Below, piece after piece: positions 1-7,495 of a stretch of DNA of 51,651 bases; the stretch's first letter is position 1, and the number at the start of each line of letters is the position of its first letter. Where the stretch lies: assembly GCA_022820025.1 (NCBI GenBank), contig JAJEGF010000008.1, positions 1 through 51,651 on the forward strand. The letters are read 5' to 3'. The DNA is from Chloroflexota bacterium. Its GTDB lineage: Bacteria; Chloroflexota; UBA11872. Position numbers and translations under genes: made by a program. The notes beneath the pieces are model-generated. The model had not been told where the DNA came from. It saw only the letters and a list, made by a program, of their open reading frames with translations, and did no database searches.

Positions 1-500
1 AAGGCCGCCAGCGCCGCCGGGAAGTACTCGCGGAGGATGCTGCGGAGCCGGTTGGTCTGCCGGGTCCGATCCCAGATCAACTGCTGGTGCGTCCGGGCGA
101 GAATGCGGACCGCCGCCACCGCGTCGCTGTCGCCCGCCACCGGGCGATGATTGTGCTGGTCGGTGCGCACGAGGTCGGCGAGCAGTTTGGCGTCGCCGGC
201 GTCGGACTTCGCGCCGCTGACGCGATGCCGGTCCCGGTAGCGCGCGACCGAGCGGGGGTTGATGGCGTAGACGCGATAGCCGGCGGCGCGGAGGGCGGTC
301 ACCCAGAGGCCGCGGTCGGTTTCGATCCCGAGGACCACGTCGCGCGGGTCGGTCGCGTGCTCCGCGATGAGGGCGTGCAGCTCAGCCATGCCCGCGAGGT
401 CGTCCGGCAGCCGGCGGGTAGCCAGGGGCTCGCCCGCCGCGTTCATCAGATGGACATCGTGATGGGTCTTGGCCCAATCATCGCCCATGTACAGAACCAT
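1..500 (-). CDS. IS110-family transposase, 5' part (runs off left edge)
   Basis: This frame reads without a stop from an ATG at 500 to the window edge, giving about 166 residues. It is the N-terminal RuvC-like DEDD domain of an IS110-family recombinase. Near the start is DDWAKTHHDV (residues 7-16), followed by GIETDRG (58-64, Glu60), then YAINPRSVARYRDRH and SGAKSDAGDA (95-104, Asp100 and Asp103). These supply the four acidic residues of the family. A GGAGG lies about 9 bases before the ATG. IS110 enzymes move circular intermediates and normally end in a Tnp_20 domain with a catalytic serine, which would lie outside this window. Whether the element is intact therefore cannot be judged. The family call is firm. 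Confidence 0.93.
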   Translation of the reverse strand, partial: MVLYMGDDWAKTHHDVHLMNAAGEPLATRRLPDDLAGMAELHALIAEHATDPRDVVLGIETDRGLWVTALRAAGYRVYAINPRSVARYRDRHRVSGAKSDAGDAKLLADLVRTDQHNHRPVAGDSDAVAAVRILARTHQQLIWDRTRQTNRLRSILREYFPAALAA

Positions 501-735
501 CGTGTGTTGCCTCCTTCGATCCGTGCGACGGTGGTCCGGGCGACGCCCTAATGGCCAAGTGCTCATGGGCACGACACCCCAGGAGTGCTGCCGACCACCC
601 CGATGCACCAGCCGGGGCTCGGTCTTGTGGAAGCGATCCGACGGTCGCTGGGATACCGGGAGCTCACCGACTAGCGAGTCTGGACCAGTGTCCCGGATAA
701 CGCCGGGCTACCGGTCAAGTCCCATTAGGGGCGCC
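501..735 (-). other. Non-coding upstream end of IS110 element; candidate bridge-RNA region
   Basis: No convincing gene lies between the transposase start (500) and the ArgG-like gene (813), a gap of about 310 bases. Read on the transposase strand, the part next to the transposase holds several short stem-loops. One has CCCGG/CCGGG arms around a six-base loop near 691-706. A second is CCCCG/CGGGG near 597-616, and a third is GTGC/GCAC near 560-573. In IS110-group elements the non-coding end upstream of the recombinase encodes the bridge RNA that pairs with donor and target DNA. Position and structure fit that role, but the element boundary and RNA are not demonstrated, and the right limit of 735 is a guess. 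Confidence 0.35.
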
Positions 736-812
736 TCTACCGGATGCGGGATGGGCGGGGATGGGGGGTGAGGGGGTAGGCTCGCGGAGGATTTCCTGGC
801 GGGAGGGGCTTT

Positions 813-2051
813 GTGCGGATTGAGGACCTGGCGGGGACGACGATTGGGGCGGCGGTGTCGGGTGGGTTGGATAGCTGCACGGCGACGCGCTGGCTGGTGG
901 AGGAAGGCGTGGGCGTCGTTGGGCTGACGGCCGACCTGGGGCAACCGGACGAAGACGACATCAATGACGTGGCCGAGCGCATGCGCGTGGCGGGGGCGCA
1001 AGAAGCGCTGATCGTGGACGCGCGGGAGTCGCTGGCGCGGGCCGGGCTGGAAGTGATCCAAGCGCAGGCGAAGTACGAGGGCGGCTACTGGAATACCACC
1101 GGTATCGCGCGGTACGCGACCGTGGCGGCCATCCTGCCGGAATTGACCGCGCGAGGGCTGACGGTGCTGAGCCACGGGGCGACCGGGCGGGGCAACGACC
1201 AGGTCCGGTTCCAACTGGCGACGAACATGCTGGCGCCGGGAGTGCAGGTCTATGCGCCGTGGCGGGACCCGAGTTTCCTGGAGCAGTTTCCGGGGCGGCG
1301 CGAGATGATCGCGTATTGCGAGGCGGAGGAGATTCCGATCCGGGCGACGCTGGACAAGCCGTACTCGACGGACGCGAATCTGCTGGGGCTGACGCACGAG
1401 GCCGGACTGCTGGAAGAGTTGAGCACGCACGCGCAGTTCGTGGAGCCGGAGATGGGGGTGTACCCCAAGGACGCGCCGGACGAGGAAACGCGCGTGTCGT
1501 TCCGTTTCGAGGCCGGTGTGCCAGTGGCGATGGATGGGGACGAGATTCCGCTGCTGGAGGTCTTTGAGCGGGCGAATGCGATTGGCGGGGCGAACGGGGT
1601 TGGCATAGGGCTTCATACGGTGGAGAACCGGTTTGTGGGGATCAAGTCGCGCGGGGTGTATGAGGCGCCGGGCATGGAACTGCTGGGCAGCGCGTACGAG
1701 TACCTGCTGCAGCTGATCCTGGACCGGCGGACGCGGCCGGTGTTCGATTCGCTCTCGGCGGCGCTGGGGCGCCAGATCTACGAGGGCTACTGGTATGACC
1801 TGGCGAGCACGGCGCTGCGGCGGGCCATCGGCGAAATCACGCGGCTGGCGACGGGCACGGTGCACGTGGACGTGTACCGGGGCCACGCGCAGTTTGCGGG
1901 GGCGGAGGACGCGCCGCATTCGCTCTATAGTGACGCGTCCAGCATGGAAGGCGTGGGGGATTTCGACCATGTGGACTCGGAGGGATTCCTGGGTGTGCTG
2001 GGGGTCAGCGCTCGCGCGGCGAACGCGGGTGGGCAGACGAGCGGCGAGTAG
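813..2051 (+). CDS. argG: Argininosuccinate synthase-like protein
   Basis: This 412-residue protein has the length and layout of argininosuccinate synthase, which joins citrulline and aspartate using ATP in arginine synthesis. The PP-loop is AVSGGLDSCTATRWL (residues 13-27), where most ArgG have SGGLDT. Further on are GATGRGNDQVRFQL (usual form GCTGKGNDQVRFE) and the C-terminal ENRFVGIKSRGVYEAPG, a strongly conserved ArgG stretch. The GTG start at 813 is supported by GGAGG at 802-806. No other arginine gene is visible here, so the gene stands alone beside an IS element. The departures at Thr to Ser and Cys to Ala suggest a divergent branch, and a related ligase on another substrate is possible. 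Confidence 0.85.
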   Translation: MRIEDLAGTTIGAAVSGGLDSCTATRWLVEEGVGVVGLTADLGQPDEDDINDVAERMRVAGAQEALIVDARESLARAGLEVIQAQAKYEGGYWNTTGIARYATVAAILPELTARGLTVLSHGATGRGNDQVRFQLATNMLAPGVQVYAPWRDPSFLEQFPGRREMIAYCEAEEIPIRATLDKPYSTDANLLGLTHEAGLLEELSTHAQFVEPEMGVYPKDAPDEETRVSFRFEAGVPVAMDGDEIPLLEVFERANAIGGANGVGIGLHTVENRFVGIKSRGVYEAPGMELLGSAYEYLLQLILDRRTRPVFDSLSAALGRQIYEGYWYDLASTALRRAIGEITRLATGTVHVDVYRGHAQFAGAEDAPHSLYSDASSMEGVGDFDHVDSEGFLGVLGVSARAANAGGQTSGE

Positions 2052-2133
2052 TGGGTAGTTTTGGGCTGTGAGCTACGCAAAGACCCTCACCTCAACCTTG
2101 TCGCGCGGGAGACCTTTGTCTAACTCAAGGGAT

Positions 2134-2192
2134 GGTTGCCCGGAAGACCCTCACCCCAACCCTCTCCCACGGGGAGAGGGAGCAAGAGCGGG
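2134..2192. repeat. Dispersed intergenic repeat with hairpin, copy 1
   Basis: This stretch matches 5543-5600 almost base for base. It starts with GGTTGCCCGGAAGACCCTCA and includes a palindrome with CCCTCTCCC (2160-2168) and GGGAGAGGG (2172-2180) arms, three bases apart. It lies between the ArgG-like gene and the membrane-nuclease gene. A degenerate partial copy (gaccctcacctcaacc) is visible near 2087-2102. It looks like a REP or MITE-type palindromic element. It may also act as an RNA 3'-end hairpin for the ArgG-like gene, though no U tract follows. The rest of 2052-2223 shows no gene. Confidence 0.75.
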
Positions 2193-2223
2193 TTCACCAT
2201 TGAGCCCGAGGGGCGAGTAGCGC

Positions 2224-4068
2224 ATGACGACGATCATGGTGCGGCGGCCGGATGTGGGGACGCTGTCGGTTGCGGCTGCCGTGGTCCTGGGCTTGCAGGC
2301 GGTCCGGGTTTTTACCAGCCATATTTTCTGGGTGGTTGGGGAGACCTCGGATCGGGTGTTTCTGGCGGCGATTGTGTTTGGCGGGGTGATTTTGTGGGGC
2401 CTGGCGGGGCCGCTGGCGCGGTTTCTCGGGATAGGTCATGCACGGCGTATTTCAATTGTGCTCCTGGCAGGGCTGGCCGTGGGAGGTCAGCTATCGGGAT
2501 CGCCGACGGCCGACATGTGGATCGGCGGCGTGGGGACCGTTGCCTTTGGGTGGGTGCTGGCGCTGTGGGTGGCGAGCGTGGGTCGCGCGGCCGGGCAAGG
2601 ACTGGCCCTGGCGTTTACGGCGGACGTGGCGATCCGGGGCGTGTTCCGGACGGTGGACGCGCCGCTGAGCGACTCGCCGTGGGCGGCCGGGATCGTGCCG
2701 CTGCTGGCGCTGCTGGCGCTGGGCGGCGGCTGGCGAGCGGCGGGGCGAACGGCCGAGTTTGGCGGGCCGCTGCGGAGCATTCCGCTGCTTGGGCTTGGAT
2801 CGGCCCTGATGGTGTTCATGGCGTTCAGCGGGAACTTTGGGCAGACGGCGGCGCCGAGCGGACTGGACTTGCGAGCGGCGCTGATCTGGGTGGCCGCCGC
2901 CGCGACGGCGGGGCTGGGGTGGTCGTCGGCTTCGGCGAAGTCAGGCCGAGGGATGAGTTTCGTTCACGTGGCGGTGGCATCGCTGGTGATGGTGGCGGGT
3001 GCTTTGTTGGCCGGCTCGGCACCGAGCAGCACGATTCCGGGGCTTGCGCTGGTGGGGTTGGGTCTGCCGGTGGTGGTGACGGCGCTGTTTCCGGAGGATC
3101 GGAAGCCGCGGACGTCGGCATGGTCGGTTGCAAACGTGACGGTGGGGGGCGTGCTGCTGGTGGCGCTGCTGTTCATTTTCTATTCCTTCTATGCACCGCC
3201 CTGGGTGCTGCCGGGGTCAGTTGGGGCGACGGTGGTGCTGGCGTTGGGGGCGTCGTTGAAACGACAACAATTGCAAGGCAAGCGGTTGATTCCGTTCTGG
3301 GCGCCGCTGCTGTTTCTGCCGCCGTTTGTGGTGGGGGTAGTTTCGGGCGCGCCGTCGGCCGATTCGGCGCCGCTGGCGGCCGGGTCCAACCTGAACGTGA
3401 TGACGTACAACATCCGGCAGGGGTTCGGCGGGACCAGTAAGTTCGACCTGGAGGCGGTGGCGCAGGAGATCGAGAAGCGGCCGACGGACATCGTGGGCCT
3501 GCAGGAGGTAGGGCGCGGCTGGGTGATTTCAGGCGCGGTTGACACGATGGCGTGGTTGTCGCTGCGGCTGGACATGCCGGCGTACTACGGCGCGAACCTG
3601 GGTGATCTGTGGGGGAACGCCGTGCTGACGCGGCTGCCGGTGTTCGGGGTGGCCAATACGCACTTCAATAGCGAGGGCCGAGTTCCGCGCGGTTTTCAGC
3701 GCATCGGGATCCAGACGACCGGCGCTCCAATCACGATCCTGCACACGCACCTGGACCACGAGGATGACGGGGATACGGTGCGGGCGGCGCAGGTGGTGCG
3801 GATCCTGGAGGACTGGGGGAATACGCCACGGACGATCCTGCTGGGCGACCTGAACGCGGAGCCGGATTCGGTGGCGATTCGGACGCTGGGGAATGCGGGG
3901 TTCGTGGACGCGAGTCCGGACGGTCCGTTGACGTATCCGGCGGTCGAGCCGGAAGATCGGATCGACTACATCTTCGTGACGCCGGACCTGAGCGTGACCG
4001 AGGCCGAGACGCGGGAGTCGCTGGCTTCGGACCACTTCCCGGTGTGGGCATCGCTGGCGGGGGCGTAG
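2224..4068 (+). CDS. Polytopic membrane protein fused to endonuclease/exonuclease/phosphatase domain
   Basis: The 614-residue product has two halves. Residues about 10-375 are a run of hydrophobic helices, roughly ten membrane spans. Residues about 390-614 form an endonuclease/exonuclease/phosphatase (EEP) domain. Its landmarks are LNVMTYNIRQG (metal-binding Asn), DIVGLQEV (metal Glu), HTHLDH, LLGDLNAEPDS (catalytic Asp and Asn), RIDYIFVTPD and the terminal SDHFPVWASL with the catalytic Asp-His pair. All expected catalytic residues appear present. EEP proteins cleave phosphodiesters in nucleic acids, inositol phosphates or sphingomyelin, and membrane-anchored forms usually face outward. The substrate is unknown. 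The ATG at 2224 has a weak upstream AGGGG. The downstream acetyltransferase gene overlaps it, suggesting cotranscription. Confidence 0.85.
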   Translation: MTTIMVRRPDVGTLSVAAAVVLGLQAVRVFTSHIFWVVGETSDRVFLAAIVFGGVILWGLAGPLARFLGIGHARRISIVLLAGLAVGGQLSGSPTADMWIGGVGTVAFGWVLALWVASVGRAAGQGLALAFTADVAIRGVFRTVDAPLSDSPWAAGIVPLLALLALGGGWRAAGRTAEFGGPLRSIPLLGLGSALMVFMAFSGNFGQTAAPSGLDLRAALIWVAAAATAGLGWSSASAKSGRGMSFVHVAVASLVMVAGALLAGSAPSSTIPGLALVGLGLPVVVTALFPEDRKPRTSAWSVANVTVGGVLLVALLFIFYSFYAPPWVLPGSVGATVVLALGASLKRQQLQGKRLIPFWAPLLFLPPFVVGVVSGAPSADSAPLAAGSNLNVMTYNIRQGFGGTSKFDLEAVAQEIEKRPTDIVGLQEVGRGWVISGAVDTMAWLSLRLDMPAYYGANLGDLWGNAVLTRLPVFGVANTHFNSEGRVPRGFQRIGIQTTGAPITILHTHLDHEDDGDTVRAAQVVRILEDWGNTPRTILLGDLNAEPDSVAIRTLGNAGFVDASPDGPLTYPAVEPEDRIDYIFVTPDLSVTEAETRESLASDHFPVWASLAGA

Positions 4069-4700
4069 GCACAGCCGGCAAAATTTCGATCCGGCCGGCG
4101 ACGGCGAGCGATGCCGACGCGGTGGGTCACTTGCTGGCCGACGCGGCGGGTCCGCTGGCGGCGCCGATCTGGGGCGGCGGGAGCATTGAACGCACGCGGG
4201 AGCGCTTTTCGGGAATGTTTGCGCGCTGGGGTGGTTCGGACCATCACTATGTGGCCTGCGAGGACCAGCGGGTTGTCGGGGTGATTGCGCACATGGCGGA
4301 TCGAACGGATCCCTGGCAGTCGCTGCGATCTTCGCTCGCGACGCTGCGGGTCTATGGCGTAGTCGGCTCGATGGCGCTGTCGTGGCGGATGCGGCACATG
4401 GTGTCGGCGGAGCCGGCGTTCGTGCGGAACAGTTACAGCGTGTGGAACCTGGCGGTGGAGGAGGAGCAGCGGCGGCGGGGGATTGGATCCGAACTGCTGG
4501 CGCACGCGCACGCGGGGGCGCGGGAGGCGGGGGCGTTGACCATTGGGCTTGAAGTGCTGATTGGGAATACGGCGGCGATTCGCTTCTATGAGCAGGCGGG
4601 ATACAAGGAGCGGCGGCGGCGGGAGTCAGCCGGGCTGCGAGCGATGACGGGGGCGGCTGGGCTGATTTACATGGTGAGGGCGGTCGAGGACAGCGACTAG
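4044..4700 (+). CDS. GNAT-family N-acetyltransferase
   Basis: A 218-residue acyltransferase of the GNAT fold. The acetyl-CoA binding motif A is NLAVEEEQRRRGIGSELL (about residues 133-150), with the Q/R-x-x-G-x-G loop as QRRRGIG. NTAAIRFYEQAGY follows, the usual motif B. The N-terminal ISIRPATASDADAV is a typical first strand and helix. The only standard start codon before the domain is GTG at 4044, which lies inside the preceding gene and gives a 25-base overlap, so the two are probably translationally coupled. The substrate cannot be predicted. Its TAG stop shares the tetranucleotide CTAG at 4697-4700 with the stop of the convergent gene. Confidence 0.88.
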   Translation: MGIAGGGVGTAGKISIRPATASDADAVGHLLADAAGPLAAPIWGGGSIERTRERFSGMFARWGGSDHHYVACEDQRVVGVIAHMADRTDPWQSLRSSLATLRVYGVVGSMALSWRMRHMVSAEPAFVRNSYSVWNLAVEEEQRRRGIGSELLAHAHAGAREAGALTIGLEVLIGNTAAIRFYEQAGYKERRRRESAGLRAMTGAAGLIYMVRAVEDSD

Positions 4701-5515
4701 GCGGCGGCGAGGATGCCCTCGAGGTAGGCGCGGGACCGGGGGAGGACGACGGTGGGGTCGTCGGTGAAGCCGAAGGCTTCGATGGAGAGCAGGCCTTGGT
4801 AGCCGACGGATTTCAGCTTGCGAATGATGGGGGCGAAGTCGGTGTCGCCTTCGCCGGGGGCGTGCATGTTGGCGTCGTTGACGTGGACGTGGGCGAGCCA
4901 GGGGAGGGCGGGGTCGACGGCTTCTTCGAAGGTCTGCGATTCCTGGCTGACTTGCTTGACGTCGAGGACGAGCTTGACGGCGGGGTGGTTCATGGCGCGG
5001 GCGACGGCGATGCCTTCCTGGGTGTCGTTCATGAAGTTGGTGAGGGAGGCGACCAGGGGTTCGAGGCAGAGGGTGATGCCGAGGCGGGCGGCCTCGTCGG
5101 CGGCTGGTCGGAGTTCGTCGATGAAGAGGTCGGTCGCTTCGTGGAATGTCGCGTCGGGAGGCGCGTGGCGTTGACGGGGTGAGCCGACGACGAGGACGGA
5201 TGCGCCGAAGTGGGCGGCCATTTGGACGATGGCGACCAGTTCGGCGGCGGATGCGCGGCGCAGGTCGGGATCGCGGGTGACCAGGTTGAGGTGCGGCGCG
5301 TGCTGGAGGAGGGAGTTGAAGGCGACGACCTGGAGACCGTGGGCGCGGGCGACCTGGCGGACCTGGACGCGCATGGCGGGGTCGGGGTCGGCAACAGGGG
5401 TGCCGAGAGAGCCGGGGATTAGCTCGACGGCATTGAAGCCGGTTTCGGACGCCAACTGGAAGAACGCCTCGATGGGGCGGTCGTCGAGGGTCTTGTTGCA
5501 AAGGGCGAGGCGCAC
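4697..5515 (-). CDS. Sugar phosphate isomerase/epimerase (xylose-isomerase-like TIM barrel)
   Basis: This 272-residue protein belongs to the AP-endonuclease-2/xylose-isomerase-like TIM barrel family, which isomerises or epimerises free or phosphorylated sugars with a divalent metal. Recognisable barrel elements are GFNAVELIPGS at the second strand, ITLCLEPLVAS (metal-binding Glu), VKLVLDVKQ (metal Asp), AHVHVNDANMHAPGEGDTDF (metal His and Asp region) and GYQGLLSIEAFGF (C-terminal metal Glu). The start is GTG at 5515, with a weak AAAGG upstream. It is the last gene of a minus-strand run from 10.2 kb that holds oxidoreductases and a uronate-dehydrogenase-like enzyme, so a role in sugar or sugar-acid breakdown is likely. 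The exact sugar is not predictable. Confidence 0.88.
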   Translation of the reverse strand: MRLALCNKTLDDRPIEAFFQLASETGFNAVELIPGSLGTPVADPDPAMRVQVRQVARAHGLQVVAFNSLLQHAPHLNLVTRDPDLRRASAAELVAIVQMAAHFGASVLVVGSPRQRHAPPDATFHEATDLFIDELRPAADEAARLGITLCLEPLVASLTNFMNDTQEGIAVARAMNHPAVKLVLDVKQVSQESQTFEEAVDPALPWLAHVHVNDANMHAPGEGDTDFAPIIRKLKSVGYQGLLSIEAFGFTDDPTVVLPRSRAYLEGILAAA

Positions 5516-5542
5516 TTAGGAACCTTTGAACAACCTGGGATC

Positions 5543-5600
5543 GGTTGCCCGGAAGACCCTCACCCCAACCCTCTCCCCGGGGAGAGGGAGAAAGAGCGGA
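5543..5600. repeat. Dispersed intergenic repeat with hairpin, copy 2
   Basis: This second copy of the 2134-2192 element lies between two minus-strand genes. Its core is a perfect 20-base palindrome, CCCTCTCCCC (5569-5578) followed at once by GGGGAGAGGG (5579-5588). Flanking bases are shared too, including the start GGTTGCCCGGAAGACCCTCA and the tail with AGAGCGG. Because the palindrome reads the same from either strand, it could act as a transcript-end hairpin or be a mobile REP-like unit. No gene is seen in the rest of 5516-5640. Confidence 0.75.
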
Positions 5601-5640
5601 CGCGGCTTAGGGGGCGAGGGGCGTTTTGCAAAGGTCTCAC

Positions 5641-6576
5641 CTAGGGGTTGCGGATTTCGGCGAAGGCGGGGAAGTCGTGGGCCTCGCGGTGGTATTCGTG
5701 GTCGAAGTAGGTGGTGGTTTTGTAGTACTCGTGGCGGCCGTCGGTGGCTTCGCGGTGGATGCGGGCCAGGAGGTCGGACTGTTCGGAGTCCGACATCGGG
5801 GTGAAGGTGCGGGCAATCTCGAGATCTTGGGCGAGATCCCGCTCGTCGACGATTCCGCAGATGAGTGCGGCGATCGGCTGGGAGAGGGCGTAGCGGCGGC
5901 AGTCCTGGGCGGTGAGGCCGTTGACGCCGACGAACTGGCCGTTGCCACCAAGGGACTTCATGCCGAGGCAGGCGATGCCGCGCTGGTTGAGCAGCGGCAG
6001 GATCTCGGACTTGAAGCTGCGGAAGGCGCCGTCGAAGGGACTGATTGGCATCTGGCAGGCGTCCCACTCGAAGTCGAACTCGAGCATGGCGCGGAGGATG
6101 TGGGGGCTCTTGTGGCCGGTGAAGCCGATGTAGCGGACAAGGCCACGTTCGCGGGCTTCGAGGGCGGCCTCGACGGCGCCGCCGGGTTCGAAGATCCACT
6201 CGGGGTCGTTGTCGTAGTTGACTTCGTGGAATTGCCAGAGGTCGAGGTGGTCCACCTGGAGGCGGCGGAGGCTGTCGTCGAGTTGCTCGCGCGCAGTTTT
6301 GGCGTCGCGGGCGCAGACCTTGGTCATGAGGAAGACGTCGTCGCGGCGGCCCTGGATGGCACGGCCGTAGCGTTCCTCGCTGACGCCGTAGCCGTAGTCC
6401 CAGGCGGTGTCGAGGAAGGTGATCCCGGCGTCGATGGCGTCTGGGATGATGCGGGCTGCTTCGTCGTCGGTGACGGAGGAGCGGGAGAGGTGGCCGCCGC
6501 CGAGGCCGATGATGGAGAACCGGTCGGGATGGCGGCCGAGGCTCCGGGTGGGGAGCGGGGTGTCGTGCGGGGGCAT
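5641..6576 (-). CDS. Aldo/keto reductase
   Basis: A 311-residue NAD(P)H-dependent reductase of the aldo/keto reductase superfamily. The family signatures are GITFLDTAWDYGYGVSEERY, with the catalytic Asp and Tyr, VFLMTKV with the catalytic Lys, and LDLWQFHEVNY, in which His completes the tetrad. The ATG at 6576 overlaps the TGA of the upstream epimerase gene (TGATG), a typical coupling arrangement, so I prefer it to an upstream in-frame start at 6606. Together with the neighbouring uronate-dehydrogenase-like and isomerase genes it probably acts on sugar-derived carbonyls. Oxidation of a sugar (galactose- or fucose-dehydrogenase style) is an alternative for this family. Confidence 0.92.
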   Translation of the reverse strand: MPPHDTPLPTRSLGRHPDRFSIIGLGGGHLSRSSVTDDEAARIIPDAIDAGITFLDTAWDYGYGVSEERYGRAIQGRRDDVFLMTKVCARDAKTAREQLDDSLRRLQVDHLDLWQFHEVNYDNDPEWIFEPGGAVEAALEARERGLVRYIGFTGHKSPHILRAMLEFDFEWDACQMPISPFDGAFRSFKSEILPLLNQRGIACLGMKSLGGNGQFVGVNGLTAQDCRRYALSQPIAALICGIVDERDLAQDLEIARTFTPMSDSEQSDLLARIHREATDGRHEYYKTTTYFDHEYHREAHDFPAFAEIRNP

Positions 6577-7361
6577 CAGGTCATGCCTGGCACTTCGAAG
6601 TCCCACAGGGAGTAGACGCCGCCCTTGGGGAGGACTTCGTCGGCGTATTCCTCGGCGTTGTCGACCGGGCGGTAGCCGAGTTCGCTGACGGCGTTGGTTA
6701 TGTCCCAGTAGGCGCGGGCGTTGGCGGAGATGCCGTAGTAGATGCCGTACTTGATGCCGGGGGCGACGATGGACCGCTCCACCAGGTTGAGCAGGTCGCG
6801 GTCGCTGAGCCAGGTGGAGAGGATGCGGGGGCCCATACTGAAGTCAGTCGGCTTCTGGCGGTACTCGTAGCTGCCGATTCGGAGGACGATGACTTCCATG
6901 CCGTGGCGGTCGGAGAAGTAGCGGCCGAGGGCTTCGCCCCAGACCTTGGCGGCGCCGTAGACGCCATCGGGCCGGGGAAGGGACTCGGCGTCGCAGCGTT
7001 CGCCGACGATTTCGTACCAGCCGGTGGCGTGGTTGGAGCTGGCGTAGATGAAGCGGCGAACGCCGGCGAGGCGAGCGGCTTCGTAGGCGTTCCAGAGGCC
7101 GACGATATTGGGCTGCACGTAGGGTTCGAATTCGTCGGTGTTGTGGTTGGACTTGGCGTGCATGTGGACGACGACGTCCTGGCCGGCGAAGGCCTGGGCG
7201 ATGGTGTCCACGTCGTCGAAGTCGAGTTGGATGAAGCGGGGGTCGTCGTTGGGGCTGCGCGAGGTCCCGGTGACGTCAAAGTCGTCGGGGAGGTCCTCCA
7301 TGAGGGTCTGCCCGATCTTGCCGGTCGCGCCGGTCACCATCACCTTGAGCCGATCAGCCAT
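6576..7361 (-). CDS. NAD-dependent epimerase/dehydratase, uronate dehydrogenase-like
   Basis: A 261-residue extended-SDR enzyme. The N-terminal MVTGATGKIGQTL holds the Gly-rich dinucleotide loop. RFIYASSNHATGWYE carries the catalytic Ser, and GVYGAAKVWGEALGRYF contains the YxxxK pair. The later RIGSYEYR and RILSTWLSDRDLLNLVERS segments resemble uronate dehydrogenases, which oxidise glucuronate or galacturonate to aldarolactone. That specific activity is inference; the fold and cofactor are firm. The ATG at 7361 is preceded by GGAG at the right distance, so I reject the TTG two codons upstream. The gene overlaps the aldo/keto reductase gene by one base. A uronate-oxidising enzyme fits the acidic-glycan theme of the window. 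Confidence 0.88.
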   Translation of the reverse strand: MADRLKVMVTGATGKIGQTLMEDLPDDFDVTGTSRSPNDDPRFIQLDFDDVDTIAQAFAGQDVVVHMHAKSNHNTDEFEPYVQPNIVGLWNAYEAARLAGVRRFIYASSNHATGWYEIVGERCDAESLPRPDGVYGAAKVWGEALGRYFSDRHGMEVIVLRIGSYEYRQKPTDFSMGPRILSTWLSDRDLLNLVERSIVAPGIKYGIYYGISANARAYWDITNAVSELGYRPVDNAEEYADEVLPKGGVYSLWDFEVPGMT

Positions 7362-7495
7362 GAACAAGCTCCCCGCTGGGTTTGCGGGCGCCGGCCGGCA
7401 CCCGTTGGCGAAGGATACCGAGCCGAGGCCTGTGGGCAGGCGGGCAAGCGCTCCGGATGTGGCCTACCAGGGCGTTGCGGTCGAGGTTCGACCGG

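Noticed and set aside
708..1970. Long minus-strand open frame (420 codons) opposite the ArgG-like gene
   Set aside because: It is Arg/Pro/His-rich with no family motifs and is antisense to a clearly conserved enzyme; an artefact of high GC content.
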